Positions 32,768 to 43,903 of a stretch of 64,000 bases of DNA are shown piece by piece (the stretch's first letter is position 1; each line of letters begins with the position of its first letter). The notes under the pieces were generated by a model that worked only from the letters and a program-made list of their open reading frames with translations, had not been told where the DNA came from and did not search any database. Source of the stretch: Cyathus striatus (Eukaryota > Basidiomycota > Agaricomycetes > Agaricales > Nidulariaceae); NCBI GenBank assembly GCA_025738555.1, contig JAOVFP010000003.1, positions 1-64,000 on the forward strand, in the 5' to 3' direction. Both the position numbers and the translations under genes were made by a program.

Positions 32768-35340
32768 CTTGCACTGCAGCCTGTTAAGACAATTTCCCAA
32801 GTGGCTTAGGTGAATATGACGAGATGTGTGAGTTTTAGTTATATCCACGGTCTGTTGAAGATGAAGTACAGTTTCTTCTAGCGCCTCCGCATCCCCGTTC
32901 AACAGAAAAAAACGAAGCAAAGCGCCCGCGAGGTCACTAAGATGCATAGCCATGTCCACACTCGAGTCTTTTGGTGCCTTTTCGATGGTATCCTTGAGAA
33001 TTGATATTCCCTTGTCCAAATCATCAGGATTTCCGGTATGCTCGAATCGCAAACGGTACGCTTTGCCGATATTGTTCAGCTGTCTATGAATGTCCAGATG
33101 ATCAGCAGGCGTCTTCTCCAATGCATCACCAAACATAGATATAGCATTGCCATTAATATCCTCCACATTCCCAGAGCTCTCAAAACGACTCATGAGCGCA
33201 GACCCGATAGAGCCCAGTATGGTCGGAAGTAGCTTGTGACCGGGAGGACTACGGCTTACAGCCTCCTCTAACGGCGTCATCATATTGTCGAAAGCGTGCG
33301 CACTGCCCGTTTCATAGTAGGCAGACTGAAACGTCTCCGAAAACTGATACAAATTTCCTAGCATCTCCGAAACATCCATCGAAGTCACGTTGGACGATTC
33401 TCGTAAAACTGCAATGGCCTCCTCCATATTATCCTTTGACCGCTTTATCCGAAATCTACTCAACAACAGCTCCGCAAAATACTTCCGATGGACAGCATCC
33501 TCAGAAAGATGTAGAACCTTCCTCTGATTCTCAATCGCCTTATCGATATCAGCCAACTCGCAAGTGCACTGATATTTTGGATCCGTACTCGGCGTAATAT
33601 CCAATGCCTCCTTTTTAGCAAAAATAACCTCCCTTATATCAGCTATATGATTCATCTTCAAAAACCGCTTATAAAGAAGCCTAGAAAGAACCTGCAGCTC
33701 CGCACAGCGCACTTTTGCCTGCGCCTCCGCCGCGCGAGAATTCTGTAGCAGAATAGCTTCGTCAATCTCTTTCACATTATCAAGAAGCTCGAAGGAGTCC
33801 TCCAAGGCACTAATCAACTGCTTCATACGCATATTTTCCAAGGGATCCCCCTCAGGAGTCAAATTGAGCGCACGACGATAGTTTTCAATAGCTTTATCCA
33901 CGTCCTCTGGATTTATAGTCGCCTTCGCGCGGACAAGGTACACACTCCCCAAATGCGTAATCCGATGTGGCTTGATTGCGTCTCCTTCCGGTGTATGATT
34001 CACACCACGAATTACATACGAGATAGCCTCGTCGATATCTTCCTGTGCCTTCGTATGCTCGAATTTCGTTGAGAACGAACTCCCCATATTACATAATATA
34101 TCCGGATAAAAACTATGCGTTTCCGGAATATCCTCCAACGCCTCAATCCGTAACCCAAGGGCCAAATCAAAATCACCGATATGCCCCATCTCGCGGTATC
34201 GCACGTTAAGAGACCTAGCAAGATTGTTCAGCATAATCGGACGATCCTTAGGCGGAACAAGATCAAGCATCTTTTGACAATACTCGATTGACATGTCAAT
34301 ATCCTTGGAAGATTTGGATAACAAGTACTTATGCCTGTAACAATTGGCCAAGTTCCCCGTAATTGGAATCAACCTGGACCCAGTTGCCCTAGGATGTGAG
34401 CGAGCTTCAGTGAACATCTCAATGGCCTTCTCCACATCCCCAAGATCCATTGAGTCTTGGAACCGTAAAAGGTGTGTCGAGGCTGTATTGATAAGGACAG
34501 TCAACACTGCGGGATGATTCGTCGTTAACAACTTCACCACTTCCTCGTGGGACCTAACCATCTCCTCAAAATGGTCCTCGTTCACAAACAAATTATACCT
34601 TTCATGAAGCAAATTAAATAGCTCCAACAGCGTCGGCACTTTTATCTCTTTCTCCGTATCATGATACTTTGTAACGAAATCCAACGCATTGCGAAAAAAA
34701 GAAATTGAAGAATTAACGTCCCGCAAATTGTTAGTCATGCGAAAGAGTTTCGTAGAGAGAAACCCGAGGGTTATGCATGCTGTTACTTTTTCAAGGCTGG
34801 AGTCGGGTATGCGGAGGAAGGAGCTGTAATGGCATGTTAAGGCACGTGAGATTTCTGGTTGAGTTTTGAGGGCTGAGTATTGGTTCAAGTCGGGGAAGGA
34901 GTAAATTGAGTAGGACGTGCTATATTCTTTTCCTGCTGGGTGTTAATTTGTGAAAGTGGTGAGGGGTAGGGACGTACGGCATATTGTAGCTGACATTTGG
35001 ATTGGTGGATTCGTATCTGTAAACGCAAAGTTGAAGTCTTGAGGTACCATAAGCACCCGAACATGCAGTTTTCCGAGATAACGTACGTTCACCATTGTCA
35101 ACCAACTCTTCCATAGTAAACTCCATTTTATCCGATACGTCATTATCAACAAGCACCACAAACGATACATATTTCCATTCCCCATTCCTAACACGCCATC
35201 AAAATAACTTCAAAACCAAATGCGGGGGACGTACAAGTGAATATTATCTATTTTCCACTTACCCTCGTCCTCCCTGAGTGTTACAAAAGTGGGTTCCTGG
35301 TCGTCTATTGTCCATATCAACACCACATTTATGTCTGGGA

Positions 35341-35867
35341 TAGGTGAATGAGATCAGGTGAATTCGATGTCTGTATATGTATCAGCTGGGGAACACAGGG
35401 GAGAGATGTAGACAGACTTGTTAGTTCGATTACAGACTCAGAGCGTTCCTCATCGACGTCGCACTCTCCTTTGTTCTGGAATATAACAGCAAAAAGTTAC
35501 TCACCTATTCGATTCCAGCAATGCACTTCCACGCAATGCCGAACAGGTAAGTTTTTCGAAGGAACGGACCAACAATACACCATGTCTAAGACAGAGCGTG
35601 AAAGTTATCACGCCGGCCTTTACATACGTTCTATCACACCGATGAGTATATTAAGAAATAATACCTCGGGATTGACACAGTGAAGGCCGGATCGTGAAAT
35701 ACGTGTGACGATTCAGACGAGTAATGTAATAGGCAAAATCTATTGAGAGGAGTGCAATTGGCACGAGCGTGCGTGTGGTAAGTAGCTGGCAATCCATGTC
35801 CGAGGGAATGTGACGGGATCGTCTGCGGGCGGGCTTAGACATGTAATATGTTTAACTCTTTCCGGCT
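35341..35867. other. Upstream flank of the TPR-CHAT gene
   Basis: It may contain the missing first exon and promoter of the TPR-CHAT gene, but no start could be chosen. It ends at the target duplication of transposon copy B. Confidence 0.4.
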
Positions 35868-35921
35868 GGGCAGCAAGAAAATTCCGGGCACGCACAAAAG
35901 TGAGCGTGAGTTGAGCGTGCA

Positions 35922-35978
35922 CGCACAGGGTCGAATTTTCACGCTCACCTATTGAGTGTGAAAATTCGACCCTGTGCG
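35922..35978. repeat. 57-nt subterminal hairpin in copy B
   Basis: The arms at 35,922-35,947 and 35,953-35,978 are complementary over 26 bp with one mismatch around a 5-nt loop (CCTAT). Each arm carries CACAGGGTCGAATTTTCACG or its complement. Copies A and C lack the outer arm, so the hairpin is specific to copy B. Confidence 0.85.
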
Positions 35979-36639
35979 TGAATATTCTATATGTGTGCGT
36001 GAATATTCTATACATGAGCGTGAATAATCTTTTTATGAGCGTGAGCCAACTGGCTGTCTTATATAAACTACATACTGAATACTAGGTATAGTAAAGCATG
36101 TATTTAATACAATTTGGTATATACTAAGCACTGTAATGTAATAATTGAAGAACAACCAGTGAGTTTTATATATATATTATTGTTATTGTCTACTTTATGA
36201 GTGTATAATGATTTAAAAGGTATACCGATGATCCAGAGTGTTTAGATATAACTTAGAGTGTATATAAATGATTCAGAGAGTGTACAAATGATCTACAGAT
36301 TGAGAAAATGACTCAGAGAGTGTAGCAGCAATCCAGACTAACAGTTAGAAATTTATAGAGCTAGAGAATGGAGTATATTGAATAGTAGAAACAGGGGAAC
36401 TTTATAATGAAGCATGGGGCTCAGAAAAATACAGGAAGCTTTACAATAAAGCAGGAAAATTCAGAACAGGCAGGGGAATTCACAGTGAAGCAGAGACCTT
36501 GGGAAATTAAAAACAAAGAATGGAGCTTTACAGTGTAGTAGGGAACTTCAGAATGAGAAAGGGGGCTTAACAATGAAGCAGGGAAATTCACGATGAAGTA
36601 GGGGGCTTCACAGCATAGCAGAGAGCAATACAAGATAGA

Positions 36640-37596
36640 ATACTAGACATTGAGCATGAGTGTAATATTTGTGAGTGTGAATAAGAATACCAATCACACT
36701 TATGCTCAAGTTAAATACAAGTGTAATATATGTGAGCATGAATAGGAATACCAATCACACTCACACTCACACTCAAGTTAAAGGACATTGAGCATGAGTG
36801 TAATATTTGTGAGTGTGAATAGAATTACCAATCACACTCACTCTCAAGTTAAGGGACATTGAGCATGAGTGTAATATTTGTGAGCATGAATATAAATACC
36901 AATCACGCTCACTCTCAAGTTAAAGGACATTGAGTGTGAGTGTAATATTTGAGAGTGTGAATAGAAATACCAATCACGCTCATGCTCACACTCAAGTTAA
37001 AGGACATTGAGCATGAATAGAGATACCAATCATGCTTACTCTCAAGTTAAAGAACATTGAGTGTGAGTATAATATCTGTGAGTGTGAATAGAAATACCAA
37101 TCACACTCACAATCACACTCAAGTTAAAGGACATTGAGCATGAGTGTAATAGTTGTGAGCATGAACAGAAATACCAATCATGCTCACTCTCAAGTTAAAG
37201 GACATTGAGTGTGAGTGTAATATTTGTGAGTGTGAATAGAAATACCAATCACACTCATGCTCACACTCAAGTTAAAGAACATTGAGCATGAGTGTAATAT
37301 TTGTGAGCATGAATAGAATTACCAATCACACTCACTCTCAAGTTAAAGGACATTGAGTGTGAGTGTAATATTTGTGAGTGTGAATAAGAATACCAATCAC
37401 ACTCATGCTCAAGTTAAAGGACATTGAGCATGAATAGAGATACCAATCATGCTCACTCTCAAGTTAAAGAACATTGAGTGTGAGTGTAATATTTGTGAGT
37501 GTGAATAGAAATACCAATCACACTCACACTCACACTCAAGTTAAAGGACATTGAGTGTGAGTGTAATATTTGTGAGCATGAATAGGAATACCAATC
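36640..37596. repeat. Minisatellite array of copy B
   Basis: Units of about 65-75 bp have the pattern GACATTGAGCATGAGTG, TAATATTTGTGAGTGTGAA, TAGAAATACCAATCACACTC and ACTCTCAAGTTAAAG. It is the same family as the array in copy A but mostly without CpG, and it contains ACTCTCAAG variants not common in A. Confidence 0.9.
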
Positions 37597-37618
37597 TAAA
37601 GTACCTAGTTTAGCGCAA

Positions 37619-38548
37619 TGTAGTGTAAATGTAAATATTAATAATAAAACTCACACCACATACACTCACTAAGAAAGTGCTTGGTGAGTAAGACTCGGAT
37701 GCAAAGTGCTTCCAGGCAAAGTAAAGTAATAGAAATGGTGTCGAAAACCGACATTCGAGAGGGAGTGCACACTTAGTGAACACTTTGATGCATGTTTTGA
37801 TGTGCATTCCTTAATCTCGGACTTAACATGGGCTTATGACTTCACACTTCATGTTGCACTTAGAATCTCAAAGCTCACACAAATACTAAAGCACAATGCT
37901 AGATGGTATTTCTCAGGGCACAAGAGACTGCCCTCATACTACTCTACTCTACCTATCAAATATCATACAGAACTACAGCTAGAGAAACTATATAGTTGAC
38001 ACAAATACAGTAATTTACACATTAGCTAAGCAGTAAGGTAGATGTTTAGACTGGATACAGGCGTCTGGGATGGACCAGAGTAAATCATGGATAGACAAAC
38101 ATATGAGCACCAAGAATGTGTCCATATGGGACGATAGCAAAGGACAATAACTCATCCTGCAGGAAGAATGCTCCATATGGAGGTGTGATGCTGTGCACTT
38201 TGACGCATGGAAAGGGGAACCGCTGAATCAGCCTGCCAGGAATGCCAGATCTCAGGCCAGGCTAGGTGCCTATGGCATGCTGATGCACAGCACTGGTACA
38301 GCATGGTTAGATAGCAGCAACTGCCATGGGTCTAGTGCTCATGCCTTTTCCTATGATGCAATGACATAGCTTCAATATTCTATTATTAGAATAGATGCAT
38401 GCTTAGCTCGATCTCTGGCCTTACTGGTAACTATTTCCCACCAATGTCAAGAATAAGCTCTGACCTCGGTGTTTCTATTCTTAGATGCTTTCCTACTTAG
38501 GCTAGTTATGTCCCTTATTAGTGTGAGTCATTCCCACACTAGCTAACA
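37619..38548 (-). mobile_element. Possible LTR fragment nested in copy B
   Basis: On the minus strand the segment starts TGTTAGCTAGTGTGGGAATG and could end CACTACA, followed by TTGCGCTAAACTAGGTAC, which would suit a primer-binding region of a Copia-type element. TG...CA ends and a length of about 930 bp fit a long terminal repeat. No 5-bp target duplication was found, and no reverse transcriptase or integrase lies nearby, so this is tentative. The whole foreign block between the two arrays runs from about 37,597 to 38,671. Confidence 0.4.
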
Positions 38549-39332
38549 GTCCGGGACCTCTACCTTAGCTACTAATTACAACCCAGATATATTATACTGT
38601 TTGTAAGTAGCATGTAGAATATAGAAATAATGTTTTTATAGTAGGTAGAAGTATGCTAGACATATTAAATCACAAATATTACTCATGCTCAATGTTCTTT
38701 AACTTGAGCATGAGTGTGATTTGTATTCCTATTCATGCTCACAAATATTACACTTGCAACTTACTTTTCCTCCCACATGTAAGTGAAGCCAGAGTGTCAA
38801 TATAACATATAATTTTTTTGTGAGTGTGAAGTAAAAACTTTGAGCATGAGTTGACAGACATTGAGTGTGAGTTGATGACCTTGAGTGTGAAAACTCAGAC
38901 CCTGTGTGTGAATGTATGGACCCTGTGTGTGAGATGTTGACCCTGAGCATGAATTTTTGACCCTGTGTGTGAAGTAAATCTTGAGTGTGATGTGTGTGTG
39001 CATGCTCAATCCATGCTCACACCTTGAGTGTGAACATGAGTGTGCATGCACATGTTTGAGCATGAAATATAAATATTATTCTTCAACATTTGACTTCATA
39101 TCTTGATTGAAAACTTCTCTCACATTCACAAGAAGACACAGTCATACAACACTAGTATGTACATTTGATTTACACTCTTTTTGACTCACAAATGGGCCAT
39201 TTAGAACTAAAATAAATACATTGAGTGTGACACACTCACTCATGCACACTTTTGTGCATGAAAATTTAGCATTGAGCATAGCATGCTCAATCATGCTCAC
39301 TTTTGTGCATGCCTAGAATTTTCTATATGCCC

Positions 39333-40219
39333 TTTCCAGCTGTATGTGATAACAGAGTGCCTATTAATACAGCAGTATCAGTGAACTGTTTGAGACCTCA
39401 TAGGTCATAATATCACTGATGTTGCGTGTCATTGTAAACAATGCATCTCTGTGTCGAAGGATCTGACTATGTACTGCATATTGATCCAGCCTGACAGCAG
39501 CTCCTCATAATGCAGCAAGGGAATGAGCCAATAGGTACCATTTAAAGTGTGTTCATGAAGAGTTGTGGAGGATTGTAATGCTATGCATGGTAATGAGCTC
39601 ACCATAAACTGAGCATTCTTCCTCTTCCAGCATGGGTCATTTTCAATAACATCCATTTATCTACATCTTAAATGAACAATATATTCTCTATGAAGTGTAC
39701 ATTCCAAGGAGGCAACATTGTTTGGGGATGCTTGTATGTTGAGCTATCTGTGTGAACAATTTTTATGATCAATCTTCAATGATTCAAGGAGATGGACAAG
39801 AAACCAACCAGGATGAGAGGGAAATAGAGAAGGAGAAAAAGAGTGTACTCGCTAGTATCGACCACACATTGATCTTGTAGATCATGGCCATGTAAAGCTG
39901 TTTCCATTATGTTCCATCACTGGTTCACCTGTGGAATGTTGCCAGAGCATTGCATGTGCTCGTTGTCGCCATTTCAGTAGTACATGGAGTGATGATATGA
40001 CTGTGTGAAGTGCCTGAGTGAAGAAAGACTTGTCATGTGCATGTGACTGCTGCAACAATTGGTTAGTGATATGAGGACCTCTGAATATCCCTATTACATT
40101 TAGTTGCCAATCCTGACATTTTTGAGGGCCAAAGACCGTCAAACTCTGATCACCTATCTGGACATTGATGGAAAAAAAATTCGGATAGTCCCTGTCTAAG
40201 TGCAATTTCAATGAGGTTC
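39333..40219. other. AT-rich DNA between two element regions
   Basis: Short frames such as 39,882-40,211 on the minus strand (109 codons) show no recognisable domain. The sequence is rich in TG and CA and looks like decayed repetitive DNA. No gene is supported. Confidence 0.4.
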
Positions 40220-40281
40220 AGAAAGTTGTGATAAAGATAGATGCATCTAGTTGACCAAGTAATGATGGATATTTTCAAGTA

Positions 40282-40318
40282 AAGCAAAATTGTTACTTGA
40301 AACATAACAATTTTGCTT
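40282..40318. repeat. Perfect 14-bp inverted repeat (hairpin)
   Basis: The arms AAGCAAAATTGTTA and TAACAATTTTGCTT are separated by 9 nt. An overlapping smaller inverted repeat (CAAGTAA ... TTACTTG) shares the left arm. It lies at the left edge of the CAAGT motif region. Confidence 0.8.
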
Positions 40319-41224
40319 CAATTTTCCAGTGGCTATGACCTCATCAATGCATACTGCCCCATTGTTAATGAGGTCCTATTCCCGAACTCATCCTCCCACC
40401 TGACACAGGCACAATTTTGTTCAAGTGAGTTTGAGTTGCATTTGAGTTGCACTTGAGTGACAATTCAAGTAACAATTCAAATCACATTCAGTTATTAAAA
40501 GAGTAAGTCTGTAAAGGTAAGTGTTTAATAAATAATTATACTCTACACTACTATCACTGACAACTGTCTCCCCACTGTCCTGCCCCCTGCCCACCCTTTC
40601 CTTCAACATTCCACCTTGTTCAAATTTTCACATGCTTCTTCTCAACTTTGTCCATCTTTGTCCATCTTTGCAATTGGTGTCATCAATATCCATCAATGCC
40701 ATCAAACTTGTTTCCTCAACACTGCTGCACATAATTGATGGGTGATCTGCTGATGAGCACCCTTCCTCATCATCATGCTCAACAGTGAGCAAGTAATTTC
40801 GCATTTTCTAGCTCAATATTTACTATTTTATCTTGAGTCTTTTTGTAATATCTGTTTATACTCTTCTTTATACATTAGACTGTACTTTAGATGTTGTATG
40901 AAAAGGTAATCTTATTAAAATGCGGAATAATTAATACTTTTGTACAATGAATGCTACAATTATAATTCATGAAGCATAGGTACTTTTAAATGATTATAAA
41001 TTTAAGAGAAAGTGCAATAAACTAGCAATATGTGCATGGGAAAATGAAAGCAGAGGGCAGGAAATGACAAATTGATGAAATGATGAAGCGTGGGAAATCA
41101 TAAGCAATGGTGGGCAACGCCAAAATGCGTGGGAAATGTTAAGGGCAAGTATTTTGTGAAGGAAATACTGTGGGAATTTTTGAGAGAAGAGGGGCAGGAA
41201 GCAGTGAGTGAGAATTGGATACGA

Positions 41225-41435
41225 TTAGTGGAGGCGAGGGAAACAATGAGTGGGAGGGTTGGCATCCATCATAAATGATAAGCGGAGGCATGGGAAACAA
41301 TGAGCGGAGAGGTTGACATCAATCAAGCAACACAATAATTAAGCGGAGGCATGGAAAACAATGAGTGGGAAGGTTATCATGGAGCACATTGATAAGCGGA
41401 GGCGTGGGAAACAATGAGTGGGAAGGCGGATGAGA
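41225..41435. repeat. Short tandem repeat, about 4 units of 50-60 bp
   Basis: Four diverged copies of AGCGGAGGC-TGGGAAACAA followed by TGAGTGGGA are separated by short variable spacers. It is internal to the CAAGT element region. Confidence 0.75.
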
Positions 41436-41690
41436 GTGAAGTACACAAGAAGTACAATTAAATTTATTGACATAAAATTGAGTGAGTTAAGTGAAAATTC
41501 GAGTGAAGGTTGAGTTGCATTCAAGTAACATTCAAGTTGCATTTGAGTAGCATTCAAGTTACATTCGAGTAAGATTTGAGTGATATTTTTTTCAAGTGAC
41601 AATAATTTCACTTGAGTAAAAATTTGAGTAGTGTTCAAGTAGCATTCAAGTTAAGGTAGGGCTCACTAAGTTCCAGCACCCCTTATGTAA

Positions 41691-42860
41691 GCAATTCCCT
41701 TCATCAACTTTGACGACCATCAGCTCAGTCACAATCCATTTTAATGCAATTCTTTCTTCTGGGATGCATTTGTGGTGATTGAATCTCTCACTCCCAGAAA
41801 GAAAATTTTAAATAAATCTAATTTTGGGGGACTTGATATAGAAAAACTTTTTATTGTAGAAAATGCATATTTATTACATTTCCGTGTGAATGACAGCATT
41901 TTATATTTTCGAGTCCTCAGATTTGGCCGTCACACACCGTGACATATCGTGACATGTCACTTAAATGTCACCCGTTGTCACCTTATCACGTGATCCAGCG
42001 GAACAGGAGATATCTTTCCACTCCGAGGGAGAGCATTTTAGTTGGCTAGATGCACTACAAGTGATAAAAACAACTTTTAATTGTTTTGTAAAGTAGCTTT
42101 GAAAGGTAAATTTGCTTTCCCGAACAATATATTCGATGAATTATGACATTATTTTTTCGGAAATTCAACTGGAATTCCTGTAGGCCCCACCTGACACTAC
42201 GTTTCTCCCCTCAGACCAGGTGAATGAAACAGACGATCTCCTTCCTAGCGTACACATGAACCATCCAAATCTTTATCCAAGGGCTAAGTTTCGTTTTGGG
42301 CCTGATAGAGATCGCAAAATACTTGGGTGTCTTGATCAAGATCATCATAACGAAGCTGGGGCTGGGTGAACACGATGACGAGAGGATGGTTTATATTGCT
42401 GTCAACTTTGTGATGGAGTTGAGGGTTTTCGGACATCCCACCTATTGAGTCTAGACTTGTTCTCATGTCAACGCATTATACCCCCATTAGTTCTGTTCAC
42501 TTGCAAATGTATGCTGTACATACTCAGACTGTCCTCACGTTGCCGTACATAGTACTCAAGTTCAGCAACATTCATTTCTTCATCTTTAATCAGCCTAGTA
42601 TTCGAATTTTTAACTCTAGTAATTCGTCGTTCCTTCACTGGCTAGCTTAATATATGTTTTAGTGCTTCATTCATTCATATTATTTAAGACAAGTGGAAAA
42701 GCGGCGCTGTCTCAAAATAAGTTGCGCACAAAAAGAAAAAGTTGCGGGCACAATAAATGTGCACCTTGACCATCATAGAATCTAAATTCATATGAAGGTC
42801 ATCCAAATTTAATTGCGATCTATTTTAAAACATGCGGCGTGAAAATCGATAGTAATATGA
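41691..42860. other. Intergenic, with a GTCAC-rich patch
   Basis: No gene is supported. Bases 41,937-41,990 contain at least six GTCAC or GTGAC words close together (CCGTCACACACCGTGACATA and onward). They resemble both the telomere-adjacent repeat and the ends of the GGGGGTCACC element at 60,028-61,332. This may be a transposon terminus. Confidence 0.45.
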
Positions 42861-43903
42861 TCAAAGAGTACTCCAAGCATTATCCATAGGGATAATAGCA
42901 CCGCTGATTGCCTGCGCCCCGTCGGAGATCAAGAACAACATCATGCTTGAAAAAGCGGTAGGATCAAGCATCCCTCTTCCAGTTAAGGGGTTCATAACTA
43001 TTTCCGCTACCGCCCTAATCGGTGTTAGTCAAGGGAAACAGCGCATAAGGATAATACATACTTTGTCTTCATCATAGAGCCCAGATCGAATTTGGAGAAG
43101 TCAGGTGGGGCGTTCATAGGCGCAGAAATTGCTGCGAAGTGTAAGAAAACAGTCAAGTGGATAATGTAATGCGCGACTCACCTCCAGGGCTAATTGCATT
43201 GCACCGAATACCGTCAGACCTCAAAAGGAACGCAGTGTTCATCGTCGCACCAACCTGTTACCGCACTAATAAGCACTCTATCAAACCATACACCATACAC
43301 AACCCACCAGCCCATGCTTACTCGCGGTATAAGCCACACCAGCTACAGCTCCACTAGTCCCCGCCTTACTCGCAACGTTCACAATACACCCACTCTTCTG
43401 CTTCTTCATAACCTTTACAACCTCTCGCATAAGCCTCACGGGGGCAGTAAGATTGACAGCGATAACTTTCTCCCAGACCTCGTCCGTATATTTATCAACG
43501 GACGCCAGATGGTCGGAAATACCAGCGATGTTGAGCAGCGCGTCGATTCTTCCTCCGAATGCTTCAAGGCACTGCTCTACGATTTGGGCCGGGACGGAGG
43601 GTTCTGTGAGGTTAGCCTGGAGGAACGCGAAGTTCTCTGACGAAATAGGAGGGGGAGGTGAAATGTCGACGCCGAAAACGAAGCATCCTGCATCGAGGAG
43701 TGCAGTAGTGGTTGCGAGGCCCACTCCGCCAGATGCACCTGTGACGATGACAATCTGCAAGAATGAATCAGAAAATAAACTTGGACAGCTGTCTAGACAT
43801 GTAGTGCACTAACCTTTCCTTCAAGACCAGACGAGTTTACCGTCGTGGGTTGATTAAGAGCAGTAAACGAGTCATTTGGTTTTTGCGACCAGAACTTAGC
43901 CAT
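42861..43903 (-). CDS. Short-chain dehydrogenase/reductase (classical SDR)
   Basis: Five exons can be read with clean short introns. Exon 1 is MAKFWSQKPNDSFTALNQP ending GLEGK (43,814-43,903). Exon 2 carries the cofactor motif IVIVTGASGGVGLATT, the structural NIAG motif and the catalytic set: Ser in IVNVASKAG, then YTASK with Tyr and Lys. Exon 3 gives MNTAFLLRSDGIRCNAISPG. Exon 4 gives APMNAPPDFSKFDLGSMMK. The last gives LTGRGMLDPTAFSSMMLFLI and the usual SDR ending SGAIIPMDNAWSTL. The length is about 275 residues, normal for classical SDRs. The first Gly-motif and Asp after beta-2 (GVDIS) suggest NAD rather than NADP preference; the substrate is unknown. No defect is seen, which makes this one of the few apparently intact genes outside 6-13 kb. 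Confidence 0.88.

Larger units (their letters stand above)
27924..35340 (-). pseudogene. TPR-CHAT protein gene, broken by three transposons
   Basis: The ancestral protein had an N-terminal beta-rich segment (INVVLIWTIDDQEPTFVTL, WKYVSFVVLVDNDVSDKMEF; C2-like by appearance), then about 900 residues of TPR repeats in a 716-codon open stretch (32,738-34,888) and beyond it. A linker typical of the family follows (WLEEGRNIVWNQLNTFRTPV, HPDLAEELRRISKAL, WEKTLRTIRTLEGFGDFF). The C-terminal CHAT domain has the catalytic His in NWIHLACHA and the Cys in FAFLSACETGTGD. CHAT domains are caspase-like peptidase folds; in fungi the role is unproven, but cell-death or immune roles are commonly proposed. Damage: insertions at 29,177-29,757, 30,780-31,397 and 31,540-32,767, a TAG at 29,009-29,011, a frameshift near 29,800, and an out-of-frame join at the third insertion. 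The N-terminal start exon was not fixed. The final CHAT exon (27,924-28,496) itself is open. Confidence 0.88.
35868..39332 (+). mobile_element. Minisatellite-filled TIR transposon, copy B (3.5 kb)
   Basis: The left end is GGGCAGCAAGAAAATTCC and the right end, in reverse complement, GGGCATATAGAAAATTCTAG. The flanking 9-bp duplication is TTTCCGGCT (35,859-35,867) and TTTCCAGCT (39,333-39,341), one mismatch. Most CpG sites in the motif are lost (GAGCATGAG, GAGTGTGAG), and even the terminus has changed from CCCGGAA to CCTAGAA, so this copy is the most decayed of the three. Its left array (36,640-37,596) lies in the opposite orientation to the array remnant at 38,672-38,760, with about 1.1 kb of foreign sequence between them. 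Confidence 0.87.
40220..41690. mobile_element. Third motif-iterating element region (CAAGT/ACTTG)
   Basis: Clusters of TTGAGTTGCA, CAAGTAACATTC and related words lie at 40,255-40,500 and 41,475-41,670, bracketing an AT-rich interior. The interior shares AGCACCCTTCCTCAT, CTCA-CAGTGAGCAAGT and GCATGGGAAAC-ATGAGC with the interior of the GACGTTGCC element at 31,540-32,767. This suggests a related element with a different private motif. The right end may be near 41,680 (GGGTGCTGGAACTTAG in reverse complement). The left end and a target duplication were not found. Confidence 0.5.

Noticed and set aside
37619..38548. Full LTR retrotransposon in copy B
   Set aside because: Only one LTR-like segment is seen, with no second LTR, no polymerase or integrase coding and no target duplication. 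Reported as a tentative fragment only.
39882..40211. 109-codon minus-strand frame
   Set aside because: No domain, no splice context, and it lies in TG/CA-rich decayed DNA between elements.
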